The notes: a model not told the origin generated them from the letters alone. A stretch of 64,000 nucleotides of DNA from Winogradskyella echinorum (GCF_014297365.1 NZ_JACOQD010000002.1:372001-436000); one strand, 5' to 3'. Shown: positions 47,763 to 58,150, numbered from the stretch's first letter. Numbers and translations: made by a program.

Positions 47763-48350
47763 GAACCCTTTTTGCGCAACAAGCATATCTTTACCCCATA
47801 GTTTTACTAAATAAGAAATATCTATAGGAAAAAATGACGAAGAGCCATCTGAGTTATATTTCACTGGGCATTCTATGCGATTAGTATCAACTATTTCGCA
47901 TCTATTTTTATTATTATCGGAAATAAAAATGGCACCCGAATCTAACTTTTCGTAAACTTTCTTCAAGTCGATTATAGCATATTTAATAAAGCTCGATGCA
48001 TTATTGACATCATCTTTAGACCTGTCAATAATACCATAGGTAAAATAATGAGCTTTCATTTTATAATATTCAGACTCATGTCGCTCTTCAATTTTATTTT
48101 CATCTCTTCGGTAGCGAATGGTAAAATCCGAAAAATTCTCATATTGCTTTTCCCTAAAACGTTCTTGCACACTCATTATAGCATCATTATTTCTAAAGAC
48201 ATAATCAATACCATCCATCATATCAATATACTTGGCATAATCTTTTCTCAATTGAACTTCTGACCAATTTAGAGGTTTATAAATTAATGGTATAGCCAAT
48301 TTTTTATGGACGTAATTAGTAAAAGCTCTATCGGATTTATACTTGGACAT
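47757..48350 (-). CDS. Unknown protein, possible restriction-endonuclease-like fold
   Basis: 197 residues, soluble. Residues 44-82 (MMDGIDYVFRNNDAIMS, VQERFRE, DFTIRYRRD) look like a PD-(D/E)XK nuclease core with D49, Q62-E63-R64 in place of the E-x-K strand, and a following hydrophobic strand FIKYAIIDL near 121-129. This is pattern recognition only; similar proteins of phages exist to my recollection. No neighbouring defence or phage genes support it. The function is unresolved. Confidence 0.6.
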   Translation of the reverse strand: MSKYKSDRAFTNYVHKKLAIPLIYKPLNWSEVQLRKDYAKYIDMMDGIDYVFRNNDAIMSVQERFREKQYENFSDFTIRYRRDENKIEERHESEYYKMKAHYFTYGIIDRSKDDVNNASSFIKYAIIDLKKVYEKLDSGAIFISDNNKNRCEIVDTNRIECPVKYNSDGSSSFFPIDISYLVKLWGKDMLVAQKGFL

Positions 48351-48379
48351 AATAGATCTAAAATAATAAAAAACAACTA

Positions 48380-48403
48380 AGCCTTACTATTTCTAGTAAG
48401 GCT
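48380..48403 (-). terminator. Intrinsic terminator downstream of the GH28 gene
   Basis: A perfect 10-base stem AGCCTTACTA (48380-48389) and TAGTAAGGCT (48394-48403) with loop TTTC. On the minus strand the stem is followed by a T-rich stretch broken by a few bases. Confidence 0.6.
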
Positions 48404-48442
48404 ATAAGCAGAAATTAATCAAAAAATAAACAATAATCTTAA

Positions 48443-49918
48443 CTATTCATTCTGTTTCTTATACATTTTAGAAGTAAAATTAATACTGTCTGTGTTTTTT
48501 AGAATCACCTTAGAACCATCCTCAGTCTTTAAGGTTACATTATTTAGTTTCCAATTAGCACTATAGTTAATTTGTCCTGCAGTTTTGGCTTGAATGGATA
48601 CATCAATTAATGTAATATTTTCAATAATAGAATTTTCTAATCCGTTTACATTAATTGCTCTTTCTGCTCCTTTAACATCTATATTATTAAGGGTGATATT
48701 TCTAAATGTTGGTATTCCCTTTGATTCGGGCTCAACTTTATTCAACATTTTTTTCCAATGCACAGGTATTGAGTCTGGATTAAATTCCTTTGGTAGTTTA
48801 GAATAACTATAAGTTGGATTCCAATTCATGGAAACCTCCATAAAGGTTCTTACACTATCCATTTTTATATTTTCTAAATAAATATCTTCAACCACACCTC
48901 CTCTAGTTGTTGCCGATTTTATATTTAGTCCATTCTTAGTTCCTAAACCCTTTATGTTAGACACATATACATGACGGATACTTCCTGATGTCTCACTACC
49001 CAAAGTAAATAAACCAGCTCCTTGTCTAGCTATACAATCTCTAATGACAACATACTCAGTAGGCTTGTTAACACGCTGACCATCCCAATCTCTACCAGCT
49101 TTCAAGCAAAAATTATCATCGTTACAATCTATATCGCAATTTTGAACTAGTATAAATCTAGAAGAGTCTATATCTACACCATCCGTGCTTGGGCCATGAC
49201 CACCAATATTATTTCTAATCGTAAGTCCATCAACAGTAATATATTCAGAATATAGCACTTGCACAGACCAAAAACCAGCTTTTTGAATATTTAAATCTTT
49301 AAGAAATATATCTTTTGAATTTGAAATAAGAATCGTTCTCGGTCGTTTAGCGTCGTAATCCACAATCCAACGTAAGCCTCTTGGCTCGTAATCATTTTTC
49401 CTTAAATCCCAATAATAATCCCAAAATACTTTTCCTTGACCATCAATAGTTCCTTCTCCTCTAATGATAACGTTTTCCTGGTTTCTTACATTGATTAACG
49501 CAGCTGGCCATTTCATCTCTAAACCCGCAATTCTAGTGTCAATTTCTTTATAGTCTTCAATATTCTCACTACCTAAAATAACAACATCCTTAGGAACAAC
49601 AAATTCAATATCTTTACTTATAAAAATAGAACCTGTTAAGTATTGACCTGGTTTAAAAGTTACAACTCCTCCTCCATTTTTAGCACATGCATCTATTGTT
49701 TTTTGGATCGCTTCTGTATTTAAGGTTTTACCATCTCCAATTGCACCAAAATCATTTACTAAAAAAATATCATCTTTTAATGTAAATTCTTTAGAACCTA
49801 CTTTATCTATCCAATCAGGTTGAGTTGAAGTTTTAGGTTTTTTTGATTCTGCTTTGTCCTTACAGCTGAACAGCATTAATCCAGTAATTAAGATTAAAGT
49901 GAGTCTAAGAAATTTCAT
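48443..49918 (-). CDS. GH28 polygalacturonase/rhamnogalacturonase lipoprotein
   Basis: 491 residues. The signal ends at LMLFSC (Cys 19), so it is a lipoprotein. GH28 beta-helix signs are present: an N-terminal VNDFGAIGDGKTLNTEAIQ opening, STDGVDID (D246, D249), CNDDNFCLK (D267, D268), GSETSGS (308-313) and LNIKSA (K334). The GSE form in place of the classical G-H-G catalytic loop and the context suggest action on rhamnogalacturonan or a related pectic backbone. It is divergent from the PL11 operon and has its own terminator. Confidence 0.92.
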   Translation of the reverse strand: MKFLRLTLILITGLMLFSCKDKAESKKPKTSTQPDWIDKVGSKEFTLKDDIFLVNDFGAIGDGKTLNTEAIQKTIDACAKNGGGVVTFKPGQYLTGSIFISKDIEFVVPKDVVILGSENIEDYKEIDTRIAGLEMKWPAALINVRNQENVIIRGEGTIDGQGKVFWDYYWDLRKNDYEPRGLRWIVDYDAKRPRTILISNSKDIFLKDLNIQKAGFWSVQVLYSEYITVDGLTIRNNIGGHGPSTDGVDIDSSRFILVQNCDIDCNDDNFCLKAGRDWDGQRVNKPTEYVVIRDCIARQGAGLFTLGSETSGSIRHVYVSNIKGLGTKNGLNIKSATTRGGVVEDIYLENIKMDSVRTFMEVSMNWNPTYSYSKLPKEFNPDSIPVHWKKMLNKVEPESKGIPTFRNITLNNIDVKGAERAINVNGLENSIIENITLIDVSIQAKTAGQINYSANWKLNNVTLKTEDGSKVILKNTDSINFTSKMYKKQNE

Positions 49919-49967
49919 AAAAGTTTATTGTTTATATGATTGGCATAAACCTACGAAAGCTTTTCAG

Positions 49968-50006
49968 AAAATCTATCCTGTTCTTACAGGTAACTAAACT
50001 TACCTG
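49968..50006. promoter_or_regulatory. Inverted-repeat operator in the GH28/PL11 divergent gap
   Basis: CAGGTAA (49987-49993) and TTACCTG (50000-50006) form a perfect palindrome around CTAAAC, and CCTGT (49977-49981) with ACAGG (49986-49990) a second overlapping one. On the minus strand the -7-like TAGATTTT (49975-49968) lies 11 bases downstream, so the site covers the -33 zone of the GH28 promoter. The regulator is not in the window. Confidence 0.55.
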
Positions 50007-50071
50007 AAAGCTATCCGTGTAAATTAAATGAAGTCATCATAGTACAGGATGGTCTTTTTTAATTAACTCGT

Positions 50072-50079
50072 TAGATTTG
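50072..50079 (+). promoter_or_regulatory. Candidate PL11 -7 promoter element TAGATTTG
   Basis: Exact match to TAnnTTTG, 71 bases before the PL11 start and about 66 bases beyond the palindromic site. No TTG at the usual -33 position, consistent with a promoter needing activation. Confidence 0.45.
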
Positions 50080-50150
50080 AGTAATACTATTAAAAAACAA
50101 TTGAGATAAATAAATAGCAATTAAATCCTTTAGAAAAGCACTAATGTAGT

Positions 50151-52346
50151 ATGAAAAAATCCTTACTCAAATTTAAACCGACGAGTAAACTTAATCCTTA
50201 TAAAACGTTTAGTTTATTTATTTTAATTACACTTTTAAGTATCACTAACGCTTCAGCTCAAAAGCAAATGGAAACGCTTAATCGTGGTGTGCTAGCTGTG
50301 CGAACAAGTAGTACAGAAGTATTAGTGAGTTGGAGGATATTTGGTCCGGAATTTACAAATGCATCATACAATGTCTACAGAGGTACAACATTACTTAATA
50401 GCACACCAATTTCTGGTGCTAGTAATTTTATAGACACAATTAGTACAGACAGTAATTACAGTGTTGCTGCTGTAATTGATAATGTAGAACAAAGCTTATC
50501 GCAACCTGTTGATGTTTGGAACACATTCTATAAGAGTATTCCACTTTCTCGACCTGCTGGAGGCACAACTCCAAACGGTGATTCTTATTCGTATTCTGCA
50601 AATGACGCTTCTGTTGGCGATTTAGATGGTGATGGTGATTATGAAATTGTATTAAAGTGGATGCCTTCAAACTCTAAAGACAATGCACATGATGGTTATA
50701 CTGGTAATACAATATTACAAGCCTTAGAAATGGATGGCTCAGTTTTATGGACTATAGATTTGGGTAAAAATATTCGATCTGGTGCACATTATACTCAGTT
50801 TATGGTTTATGATTTAGATGGTGACGGTAAAGCAGAAGTCGCATGCAAAACAGCAGATGGCACCACAGATGCTTCAGGAACCGTTTTAGGAGATATAAAT
50901 GCCGATTATAGAAATAGCCAAGGACGAATTCTTTCTGGTCCAGAATATTTTAGCTTATTTTCTGGTGAAACAGGAAACTTTATTACTTCACAAGATTATA
51001 TACCTGCAAGAGGATCAGTGTCTAGTTGGGGAGATAACTACGGTAATAGAGTTGATAGATTTTTAGCCTGTGTAGCTTATTTAGATGGTGCTAGGCCAAG
51101 TCTAGTATTTGCAAGAGGTTATTACACGCGTGTTGTACTTGCAGCTTATGATTATAGAGACAACCAATTGACTAATAGATGGATATTTGACACCAACGAT
51201 TCTGGAAACGAAAGTTGCTTTGCTCAAGGTAATCACAATATAACCGTTGGAGATGTGGATAATGATGGAAAAGATGAAATTCAATATGGTTCTTGTGCTA
51301 TTGACGATGATGGCACTGTATTATATTCCACAGGATTTGGTCATGGTGACGCAAGTCATTTAGGTGATTTTAATCCTAACAGAGCTGGTTTAGAATATTT
51401 TATGGTTCATGAGGTAGCAAATGGCTCAAGCATTCCTGCTTCAGATTTTAGAGATCCTTTAACTGGTAACGTACTTTGGAGTGTTCCTGGTAGTGGAGAT
51501 ATTGGTAGAGGGTTAACTGCAGATATAGACCCAAATTATTTAGGTGCAGAAAGTTGGAGCTCTGACGGCACAGGTGTTTATAGTGCAACAGGTCAATTAA
51601 TAACAACTACTTACCCAACAACTGTTGGAAATGCGCAAACATACAACATGGCTGCTTGGTATGATGGTGATTTATTAAGAGAATTGGTAGATAAAACCGT
51701 AATTACAAAATGGAATGCTACTACAAGTTCTACAGACAGGTTGCTTACAGCGTACAATATTAGCGGCACAACAAGCAATAATGGAACAAAATCCAATCCT
51801 TGTTTAATAGCTGACATTCTTGGTGATTGGCGAGAAGAAATTATATGGCGGAATAATACAAATACAGCATTAAATATTTTTACTACACCAAACGTTACAA
51901 CACATCGTATTTTCACTCTTATGCACGATCCGCTTTACCGTACGAGTATTGCTTGGCAGAATGTTGGTTATAATCAACCAGCACATACAAGTTTTTATTT
52001 AGGTGATGGCATGGCAATACCAAACGAACCGAATATTTACTTAATCGATGAAACATTATCAACAGACAATTTAGAAGAAGTAAAGTCATCATTGATGCGG
52101 GTTTATCCAAACCCAAATAATACAGGCCTAGTTCATATTAAAGCTTCAATAGCTTCTAACAGTAGTGTAAAAGTTTCGATTTATAATATTTATGGGTCAG
52201 TAGTTGCCATGAAAGATTTTGGGAATCATAGTAGCAACATGGATTTTAATCAATCTATGGATGTATCAAAATTGAGCTCAGGTATATATATGATAGAGAT
52301 ACAATCTGGCACTCAACGCCAAACAGCAAAATTAATCCGCAATTGA
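50151..52346 (+). CDS. PL11 rhamnogalacturonan lyase with T9SS sorting domain
   Basis: 731 residues. A signal peptide ends near residue 36 (NASAQ). The rest opens with METLNRGVLAVRT and VSWRIFG, the typical start of family PL11, and carries many Ca-binding loops (GDLDGDGDYE, YDLDGDGKAEV, GDVDNDGKDE) of the eight-bladed propeller. It cleaves the backbone of rhamnogalacturonan-I by beta-elimination. The last ~85 residues (from VYPNPNNTG to KLIRN) are a type A T9SS sorting domain, so it is displayed or secreted. It is the first gene of a four-gene operon. Confidence 0.95.
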   Translation: MKKSLLKFKPTSKLNPYKTFSLFILITLLSITNASAQKQMETLNRGVLAVRTSSTEVLVSWRIFGPEFTNASYNVYRGTTLLNSTPISGASNFIDTISTDSNYSVAAVIDNVEQSLSQPVDVWNTFYKSIPLSRPAGGTTPNGDSYSYSANDASVGDLDGDGDYEIVLKWMPSNSKDNAHDGYTGNTILQALEMDGSVLWTIDLGKNIRSGAHYTQFMVYDLDGDGKAEVACKTADGTTDASGTVLGDINADYRNSQGRILSGPEYFSLFSGETGNFITSQDYIPARGSVSSWGDNYGNRVDRFLACVAYLDGARPSLVFARGYYTRVVLAAYDYRDNQLTNRWIFDTNDSGNESCFAQGNHNITVGDVDNDGKDEIQYGSCAIDDDGTVLYSTGFGHGDASHLGDFNPNRAGLEYFMVHEVANGSSIPASDFRDPLTGNVLWSVPGSGDIGRGLTADIDPNYLGAESWSSDGTGVYSATGQLITTTYPTTVGNAQTYNMAAWYDGDLLRELVDKTVITKWNATTSSTDRLLTAYNISGTTSNNGTKSNPCLIADILGDWREEIIWRNNTNTALNIFTTPNVTTHRIFTLMHDPLYRTSIAWQNVGYNQPAHTSFYLGDGMAIPNEPNIYLIDETLSTDNLEEVKSSLMRVYPNPNNTGLVHIKASIASNSSVKVSIYNIYGSVVAMKDFGNHSSNMDFNQSMDVSKLSSGIYMIEIQSGTQRQTAKLIRN

Positions 52347-52347
52347 T

Positions 52348-53703
52348 ATGAAGTCTATGTGTAATAATTATAGTCGTTTATTTATAATTTTAACATGGTT
52401 ATCCTTTTACTGTTCAAACTGTTTTTCACTACCTCATTATACTATTGAAGATCCAACAGATAACCCTAAAAAGTTGTGGTTATTCAATTTTGGTAAAGAA
52501 AACTCCGAAACTAAAGGCATAGCAATAAATGATATTATTAAGTATAGTCGCGAAAGAGGTTATGGTTTTGATTTTAATACTGCTAAAAACATAAACTTAA
52601 AAGCAGAAGGTTTTGAAGCAATAAATCCTGTATATTTTTCAATAGAACTTCCAGAAGGAAATTATAAAGTAACAGTAAAGTTAGGAAGTTTTCAAAAAAC
52701 CACTAATACGACAATTAAAGCAGAATCACGAAGATTAATGTTGAAAGAACTATCTCTTAAAAAAGGTGAAACCATAGATACATCATTCAATGTAAGCCTT
52801 AGAAATAAAAAAATAGATGATCTAAATGAAGTTAATCTTAAAGAAAGAGAAAAAGCAGAGCTAAATTGGGATGAAAAACTAACCATAGAGTTTCTTGGAG
52901 AAGTAGCTGTTAAGCAAATTAAAATCGCCAAAATTGATACCATAGCCACATTATTTCTGGCTGGTGACTCAACTGTAACCGACCAAGATTTAGAACCTTG
53001 GGCATCCTGGGGACAATTTATCACTAATTATCTCAACGAAAATATTATTGTAGCAAACTATGCTTCTTCAGGTGCTTCTTTAAGTTCCTTTAAATCCAGT
53101 AAAAGGTTAGACAAAATACTTTCACTACTCAAAAATGGGGACTATGTATTGATACAGTTTGCTCACAATGATGAAAAACAAAAAGGTAAAGGTATTGGTC
53201 CATGGCAATCATACAGTAATTTGCTTAAAGAATTTGCAATAAGCATAAAGCAAAAAGGAGGTATACCCATATTTTTAACACCTGTTCAACGACGCTTTTT
53301 TAATTCAGAAGGTATTCTAAAATCAACCCATGGTGAATATCCTAGCGCAATGCGAAAAACTGCAGAAGATATAGATGTTAAGTTAATTGATCTCACCGAA
53401 ATGACAACCAAAATGTATGAAGCTTGGGGAATAGAAGATTCAAAAATAGCATTTGTACAATACCCAGCAAATACATTTCCAGGACAAACTGAAGACCTAA
53501 AGGATAATACACACTTTAACAGCTTTGGGGCTAATGAAATTGCATTATGCATTATACAGTATCTAAAAGATGAAAAATTTGATTTAGCAAACTTTATAAA
53601 GTTAACCACACCTATATATAGTCTCAATAACCCTAATAATTATACAAATTGGACTTTACCAATGAGTATAAGATTCAACAATACAAAACCCGATGGTAAT
53701 TAA
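52348..53703 (+). CDS. CE12 rhamnogalacturonan acetylesterase with N-terminal accessory domain
   Basis: 451 residues. A signal peptide (about 1-27) and a beta-sandwich-like domain (about 35-190, with FDFNTAKNINLK and the EGNYKVTVKLG strand) precede an SGNH hydrolase. The hydrolase has FLAGDST (Ser 208), ASSGAS, IQFAHND (Asn of block III) and the DNTH pair D386/H389. It removes acetyl groups from galacturonate in rhamnogalacturonan so that lyases can act. It starts one base after the PL11 stop. The N-terminal domain resembles those of other CE12 proteins but is not assigned further. Confidence 0.92.
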   Translation: MKSMCNNYSRLFIILTWLSFYCSNCFSLPHYTIEDPTDNPKKLWLFNFGKENSETKGIAINDIIKYSRERGYGFDFNTAKNINLKAEGFEAINPVYFSIELPEGNYKVTVKLGSFQKTTNTTIKAESRRLMLKELSLKKGETIDTSFNVSLRNKKIDDLNEVNLKEREKAELNWDEKLTIEFLGEVAVKQIKIAKIDTIATLFLAGDSTVTDQDLEPWASWGQFITNYLNENIIVANYASSGASLSSFKSSKRLDKILSLLKNGDYVLIQFAHNDEKQKGKGIGPWQSYSNLLKEFAISIKQKGGIPIFLTPVQRRFFNSEGILKSTHGEYPSAMRKTAEDIDVKLIDLTEMTTKMYEAWGIEDSKIAFVQYPANTFPGQTEDLKDNTHFNSFGANEIALCIIQYLKDEKFDLANFIKLTTPIYSLNNPNNYTNWTLPMSIRFNNTKPDGN

Positions 53704-53715
53704 TAAAATCTCAAA

Positions 53716-56574
53716 ATGAAAGCTAAACCAATATTACAATTTCTCTTAACTACAATGCTTTGCTTTTGTATAAAACTCAACGCACAGGAAACCGAAATCA
53801 TGTACCTCTCCGGTAAAGACTTTAAAAACCCTGTGGAGTGGGATTTTATGTGTACAGATGGTTATAATAGTAAAACTTGGACTAAAATTAACGTGCCATC
53901 TAACTGGGAATTAGAAGGTTTTGGTGAATATACTTATGGCAGATGGTATAAAGAATTAAACCAAGAAGCCCCAAGTAAAGAGGAAGGGTTTTATAAGTAT
54001 ACATTTAGTGTTCCTGCTCATTATAAAGACAAAAATGTAACCATTGTATTTGGTGGCGCGATGACAGATACTGAAGTGAAAATAAATGGTAAATCTGCTG
54101 GTGAAATCCACCAAGGTGGTTTTTACGAATTTAAATATAACATTACCTCTTTGCTAAAATATGGAAGTGAAAATGTTTTAGAAGTTAAGGTCTCTAAACA
54201 TTCTGCAAATGCTTCGGTAAACAATGCAGAGCGTAAAGCCGATTGGTGGTTGTTTGGTGGTATTTTTAGACCAGTATGGTTAGAAGCTGCACCAAAATCT
54301 TACATCAAACATTTTGCTGTTGATGCTAAAATGGATGGTTCGTTATTAGCCGAATTAGACCTTGTTAATATTCCAAAAAACTCACAAATTAAAGCAACAA
54401 TTAGTGCTCATGGTGCAGATGATATTTTTGAACCAAAATTATTTCATGTAGAAAAAAATAAAACAAAACATACAATTAGCGCCATATGGGATAATATAAA
54501 AACATGGAATCCTGAGTCTCCTAATCTATACACACTAGAACTTTCATTAGTTAACAACGGAAAAATAATTCATACAACACAATCTAAAATTGGTTTTAGA
54601 ACTATAGAATTTCTTAAAAAAGATGGCATTTATGTCAATGGAAAAAAAATCTTAATGAAAGGAATTTGTAGACATAGCTTATGGCCAGAATCTGGTCGAA
54701 GTACGAGTAAGGATATAAGTTTATTAGATGTTAATTTAATGAAGGATATGAATATGAATGCTGTCAGAGTTCACTATCCACCAGATGATCATTTTTTAGA
54801 AATGACCGATTCTTTAGGCTTATTTGTTTTAAATGAATTAACAGGTTGGCAAAATCCTTATGACACCAAAGTAGGCACAAAACTTATAAAAGAGATGGTA
54901 CAACGCGATGTTAATCATCCTTCAGTAATTATATGGGATCAAGGTAATGAAGGTGGCTGGAATGATGAAATCGATTCAGTATTTAAAAAATACGACCCAC
55001 AGAATAGAATTGTAATTCATCCTTGGGCAGATTTCGATGGTTGGGACACACATCATTATCCAACCTATTTAACAGGAATGCACCGTTTTAATAATGGTGA
55101 AAATGTATTTTTTCCGACAGAAACTATGCATGGTACATATGACAACGGCATAGGTTCTGGTTTAGAAGATTTTTGGAAACGTTATAAACAAAGTCCGTTG
55201 TTTGCAGGCACATTTATTTGGGCTCTAATAGACGAAGCAGTTTTAAGAACTGACTGGACAGGTGATGAAAAATACGATTCTAAAGGTAACTTAGCTGCAG
55301 ATGGAGTTTTAGGACCTCATAGAGAAAAGGAAGGCAGCTTTTTTACGGTAAAAGAAGTGTGGTCGTCAATTCAATTTCAACCTAAAACAATTACTACAAC
55401 TTTTGATGGATCGTTTTTTATAACCAACGAGTACACCTATACCAATCTCAACAAATGCAAGCTAACGTATCGTGTTACTAAAGCCAATAAAAATAGTATT
55501 GATACTAATGCAAATGCCGAAATTCTAATCGAAAAATCTATCAAAATCAAATCTATTGAACCTGGTGAGACCAGAAAAATTAGTTTTGATGTTCCAGAAA
55601 ATTTTTACGACGGAGATTGGCTAGAGATTACAGCACACGATGAACACAATAGAGAAATATATACTTGGTCTTGGCCAATACACAGAGCAGATTATTATGC
55701 CCAAAAGTTCTTAAATGAAACTGCTGCAACTAGTAAATCAACTATTTCTAAAGCCAATAAAGAGGTTACATTGAAAAACGAAAGTGTAACCTTAAAATTA
55801 AGTACAACAACTGGCGAGATTATAACTATTGAAAATAAAAATGGTAATGTTCCCTTTAATAATGGACCAAAACCAATTGGTATGAAGGCCAATGTAAAAC
55901 AAATATTAACTCAAGTAACAGATGAAGCAGTAATTTGTACGGTAGAATATACAGGAGGAATTCATTCTGCAGAATGGACATTATTTAATGATGGAAGACT
56001 AAAACTGAAAATGATTTTTCTAAAAAATGCAGGCAGAACAAATGGTTTTGACGGTGCTTTTTATGAAGGAAATATTAATAAGTTCGGGATAACATTTGAT
56101 TTTCCTGAAGAAGGAATTGAAGGAATTAAATGGATTGGCAATGGACCATATAGAGTTTGGAAAAACAGAATTAAGGGTACCACTTTTGGATTATGGGAAA
56201 AAGACTATAACACTACAATAACAGGTGAAAGTTTTGATAAATTAATATATCCTGAATTTAAAGGATACCATGCTAACCTTATTGGCGCTAATCTTAAAAC
56301 TAAAACTGGCAACCTTAAATTCTTCAGTGAAAATGATAAATTATTTTTAAGATTATTTACACCAGACTTGCCAAAGAATTCAATTTCAAAAGTATTTCCG
56401 CAACCCGAATTTCCTGAGGGTGATATCTCGTTTATGTATGAGATTCCTGCAATGCGATCGTTTAAACCCATAGAACATCATGGGCCCGAAAGTCAACCAA
56501 CAAATATTAGAATAAAAAAAGGAGATGATGGCATTCCTATGACTTTATGGTTTGACTTTAGAAATTATCAATAA
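53716..56574 (+). CDS. GH2 beta-galactosidase-like glycosidase
   Basis: 952 residues. The signal peptide ends at LNAQ (about residue 24). The order sugar-binding beta-sandwich (VPSNWELEGFGEYTYG), immunoglobulin-like linker, TIM barrel and C-terminal beta domains is that of GH2. The acid/base Glu lies in WDQGNEGGW (E412), and the barrel continues to the WALIDE segment near 515. In this locus it probably releases galactose from rhamnogalacturonan-I side chains; other GH2 specificities are possible. It is 12 bases after the CE12 gene. Confidence 0.92.
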   Translation: MKAKPILQFLLTTMLCFCIKLNAQETEIMYLSGKDFKNPVEWDFMCTDGYNSKTWTKINVPSNWELEGFGEYTYGRWYKELNQEAPSKEEGFYKYTFSVPAHYKDKNVTIVFGGAMTDTEVKINGKSAGEIHQGGFYEFKYNITSLLKYGSENVLEVKVSKHSANASVNNAERKADWWLFGGIFRPVWLEAAPKSYIKHFAVDAKMDGSLLAELDLVNIPKNSQIKATISAHGADDIFEPKLFHVEKNKTKHTISAIWDNIKTWNPESPNLYTLELSLVNNGKIIHTTQSKIGFRTIEFLKKDGIYVNGKKILMKGICRHSLWPESGRSTSKDISLLDVNLMKDMNMNAVRVHYPPDDHFLEMTDSLGLFVLNELTGWQNPYDTKVGTKLIKEMVQRDVNHPSVIIWDQGNEGGWNDEIDSVFKKYDPQNRIVIHPWADFDGWDTHHYPTYLTGMHRFNNGENVFFPTETMHGTYDNGIGSGLEDFWKRYKQSPLFAGTFIWALIDEAVLRTDWTGDEKYDSKGNLAADGVLGPHREKEGSFFTVKEVWSSIQFQPKTITTTFDGSFFITNEYTYTNLNKCKLTYRVTKANKNSIDTNANAEILIEKSIKIKSIEPGETRKISFDVPENFYDGDWLEITAHDEHNREIYTWSWPIHRADYYAQKFLNETAATSKSTISKANKEVTLKNESVTLKLSTTTGEIITIENKNGNVPFNNGPKPIGMKANVKQILTQVTDEAVICTVEYTGGIHSAEWTLFNDGRLKLKMIFLKNAGRTNGFDGAFYEGNINKFGITFDFPEEGIEGIKWIGNGPYRVWKNRIKGTTFGLWEKDYNTTITGESFDKLIYPEFKGYHANLIGANLKTKTGNLKFFSENDKLFLRLFTPDLPKNSISKVFPQPEFPEGDISFMYEIPAMRSFKPIEHHGPESQPTNIRIKKGDDGIPMTLWFDFRNYQ

Positions 56575-56592
56575 TAATTTATAGATTTAATA

Positions 56593-58098
56593 ATGAAGAT
56601 ATTAAAAATAAGCATTGTACTGTTTGCTGTACTTTTATTAGTCAATTGTAATTCAAAGCAAACCGAAAAACCTACGGTTTATACTGTCGGAGATTCTACT
56701 GTAAAAAATGGAAAAGGCGATGGATATGGTGGTCTTTGGGGATGGGGAGATTTTATTGGGCAATATTTAGATACTACAAAAATAAATATTGAGAATCATG
56801 CACTTGGTGGTACAAGTAGCCGTACTTACAGAGATTTAGGGCTATGGGAAGCTGTACGGAGTAAATTAAAAAAAAACGATTATGTCCTTATTCAATTTGG
56901 ACATAATGATAATGGGCCCATAAATGACACCATAAGAGCAAGAGGTACCATAAAAGGTATTGGTAACGAAACTGAGGAAATAAATAATATGATTACTGGT
57001 AATCATGAGATTGTTCACAGCTATGGTTGGTATATAGAAAAAATGGTCAATGAAGCTCTAGAAAAAGGTGCTATCCCAATTATAATGTCACCAATTCCAA
57101 GAAATAAATGGGAAGGAAAAAAAGTTCCTAGAATTAATAAATCCTATGGCTTGTGGGCAAAACAAATTGCCGAAAAAACAAATACTACGTTTATAGATTT
57201 AAATGATAAAATGGTATCACAATTAGAGCAATTGGGAGAAGCAAACACTACTGGAACGTATTTTTATAAACGCGATCATACGCATACCTCAGCAAAAGGT
57301 GCGGTTATGGCAGCTTCAATTATTATTGAGGAAATCAAAAAAACGGATAGCAGTTTAAAGCAATTTTTACTTTCAAATCCATTGGTTCAGCTTCCAAAGA
57401 AAAAAAATATATTCTTAATTGGTGATTCTACAATGGCGAACAATAATGATAAAAATGCCGTAGGTTGGGGCGTTCCATTTTTAAAATATTGCGATACAAC
57501 ACAAGTAAATATTTACAATAAAGCTAGAGGTGGGAGAAGTTCTAGAACTTTTGTTAATGAAGGCCTATGGGATAAGGCAAAATCTGAGTTTCAAAAAGGA
57601 GATGTGATTTTTATTCAGTTTGGGCATAATGATGCAGGTCATATAGACACTAAAAAATTTAGAGGTTCTTTAAAGGGTATTGGAAATGAAACACAAATTG
57701 TACAACGAGATAGCATAGAAGAAACTGTACACACTTTTGGTTGGTATCTATCAAAAATGATAAAAGACACAAAAGCCAAAGGAGCTATGCCTATTGTTTT
57801 AAGTATAACACCAAGAAATGAATGGCCAAGCAATGTGGTTGAGCAAAGAGATAGTACATATGTAAAATGGGCTAAGGAAGTAGCAGAAAAAGAACAAGCG
57901 CTATTTATTAATTTAAGTGATATTGTTGCAAAAAAATACCAAGAACTAGGTAAAGAAAAGGTAAAATATTTCTTCCCAAAAGATCATACACATACAGGAA
58001 TAGAAGGGGCAGATTTTACTGCAAAAAGTTTGGCGGAAGTACTTAAAACATCAAAAGCAATTGGCTTAAGAGGTTCGATTATTAACTTAGATTATTAA
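56593..58098 (+). CDS. Tandem CE12-CE12 acetylesterase lipoprotein
   Basis: 501 residues. The signal ends at LLLVNC (Cys 19). Two complete SGNH domains lie in one chain: the first with VGDST (Ser 35), GGTSSRT, FGHNDNG and RDHTH (D228, H231); the second with IGDST (Ser 279), GGRSSRT, FGHNDAG and KDHTH (D464, H467). All catalytic residues are intact in both. Together with the upstream CE12 gene the operon supplies three acetylesterase domains. It ends before a bidirectional terminator. Confidence 0.92.
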   Translation: MKILKISIVLFAVLLLVNCNSKQTEKPTVYTVGDSTVKNGKGDGYGGLWGWGDFIGQYLDTTKINIENHALGGTSSRTYRDLGLWEAVRSKLKKNDYVLIQFGHNDNGPINDTIRARGTIKGIGNETEEINNMITGNHEIVHSYGWYIEKMVNEALEKGAIPIIMSPIPRNKWEGKKVPRINKSYGLWAKQIAEKTNTTFIDLNDKMVSQLEQLGEANTTGTYFYKRDHTHTSAKGAVMAASIIIEEIKKTDSSLKQFLLSNPLVQLPKKKNIFLIGDSTMANNNDKNAVGWGVPFLKYCDTTQVNIYNKARGGRSSRTFVNEGLWDKAKSEFQKGDVIFIQFGHNDAGHIDTKKFRGSLKGIGNETQIVQRDSIEETVHTFGWYLSKMIKDTKAKGAMPIVLSITPRNEWPSNVVEQRDSTYVKWAKEVAEKEQALFINLSDIVAKKYQELGKEKVKYFFPKDHTHTGIEGADFTAKSLAEVLKTSKAIGLRGSIINLDY

Positions 58099-58150
58099 GT
58101 TAAAGCCTTATTGAAAGCTTTATTTTTAAACTTTGAAAACCTAAAAATTA

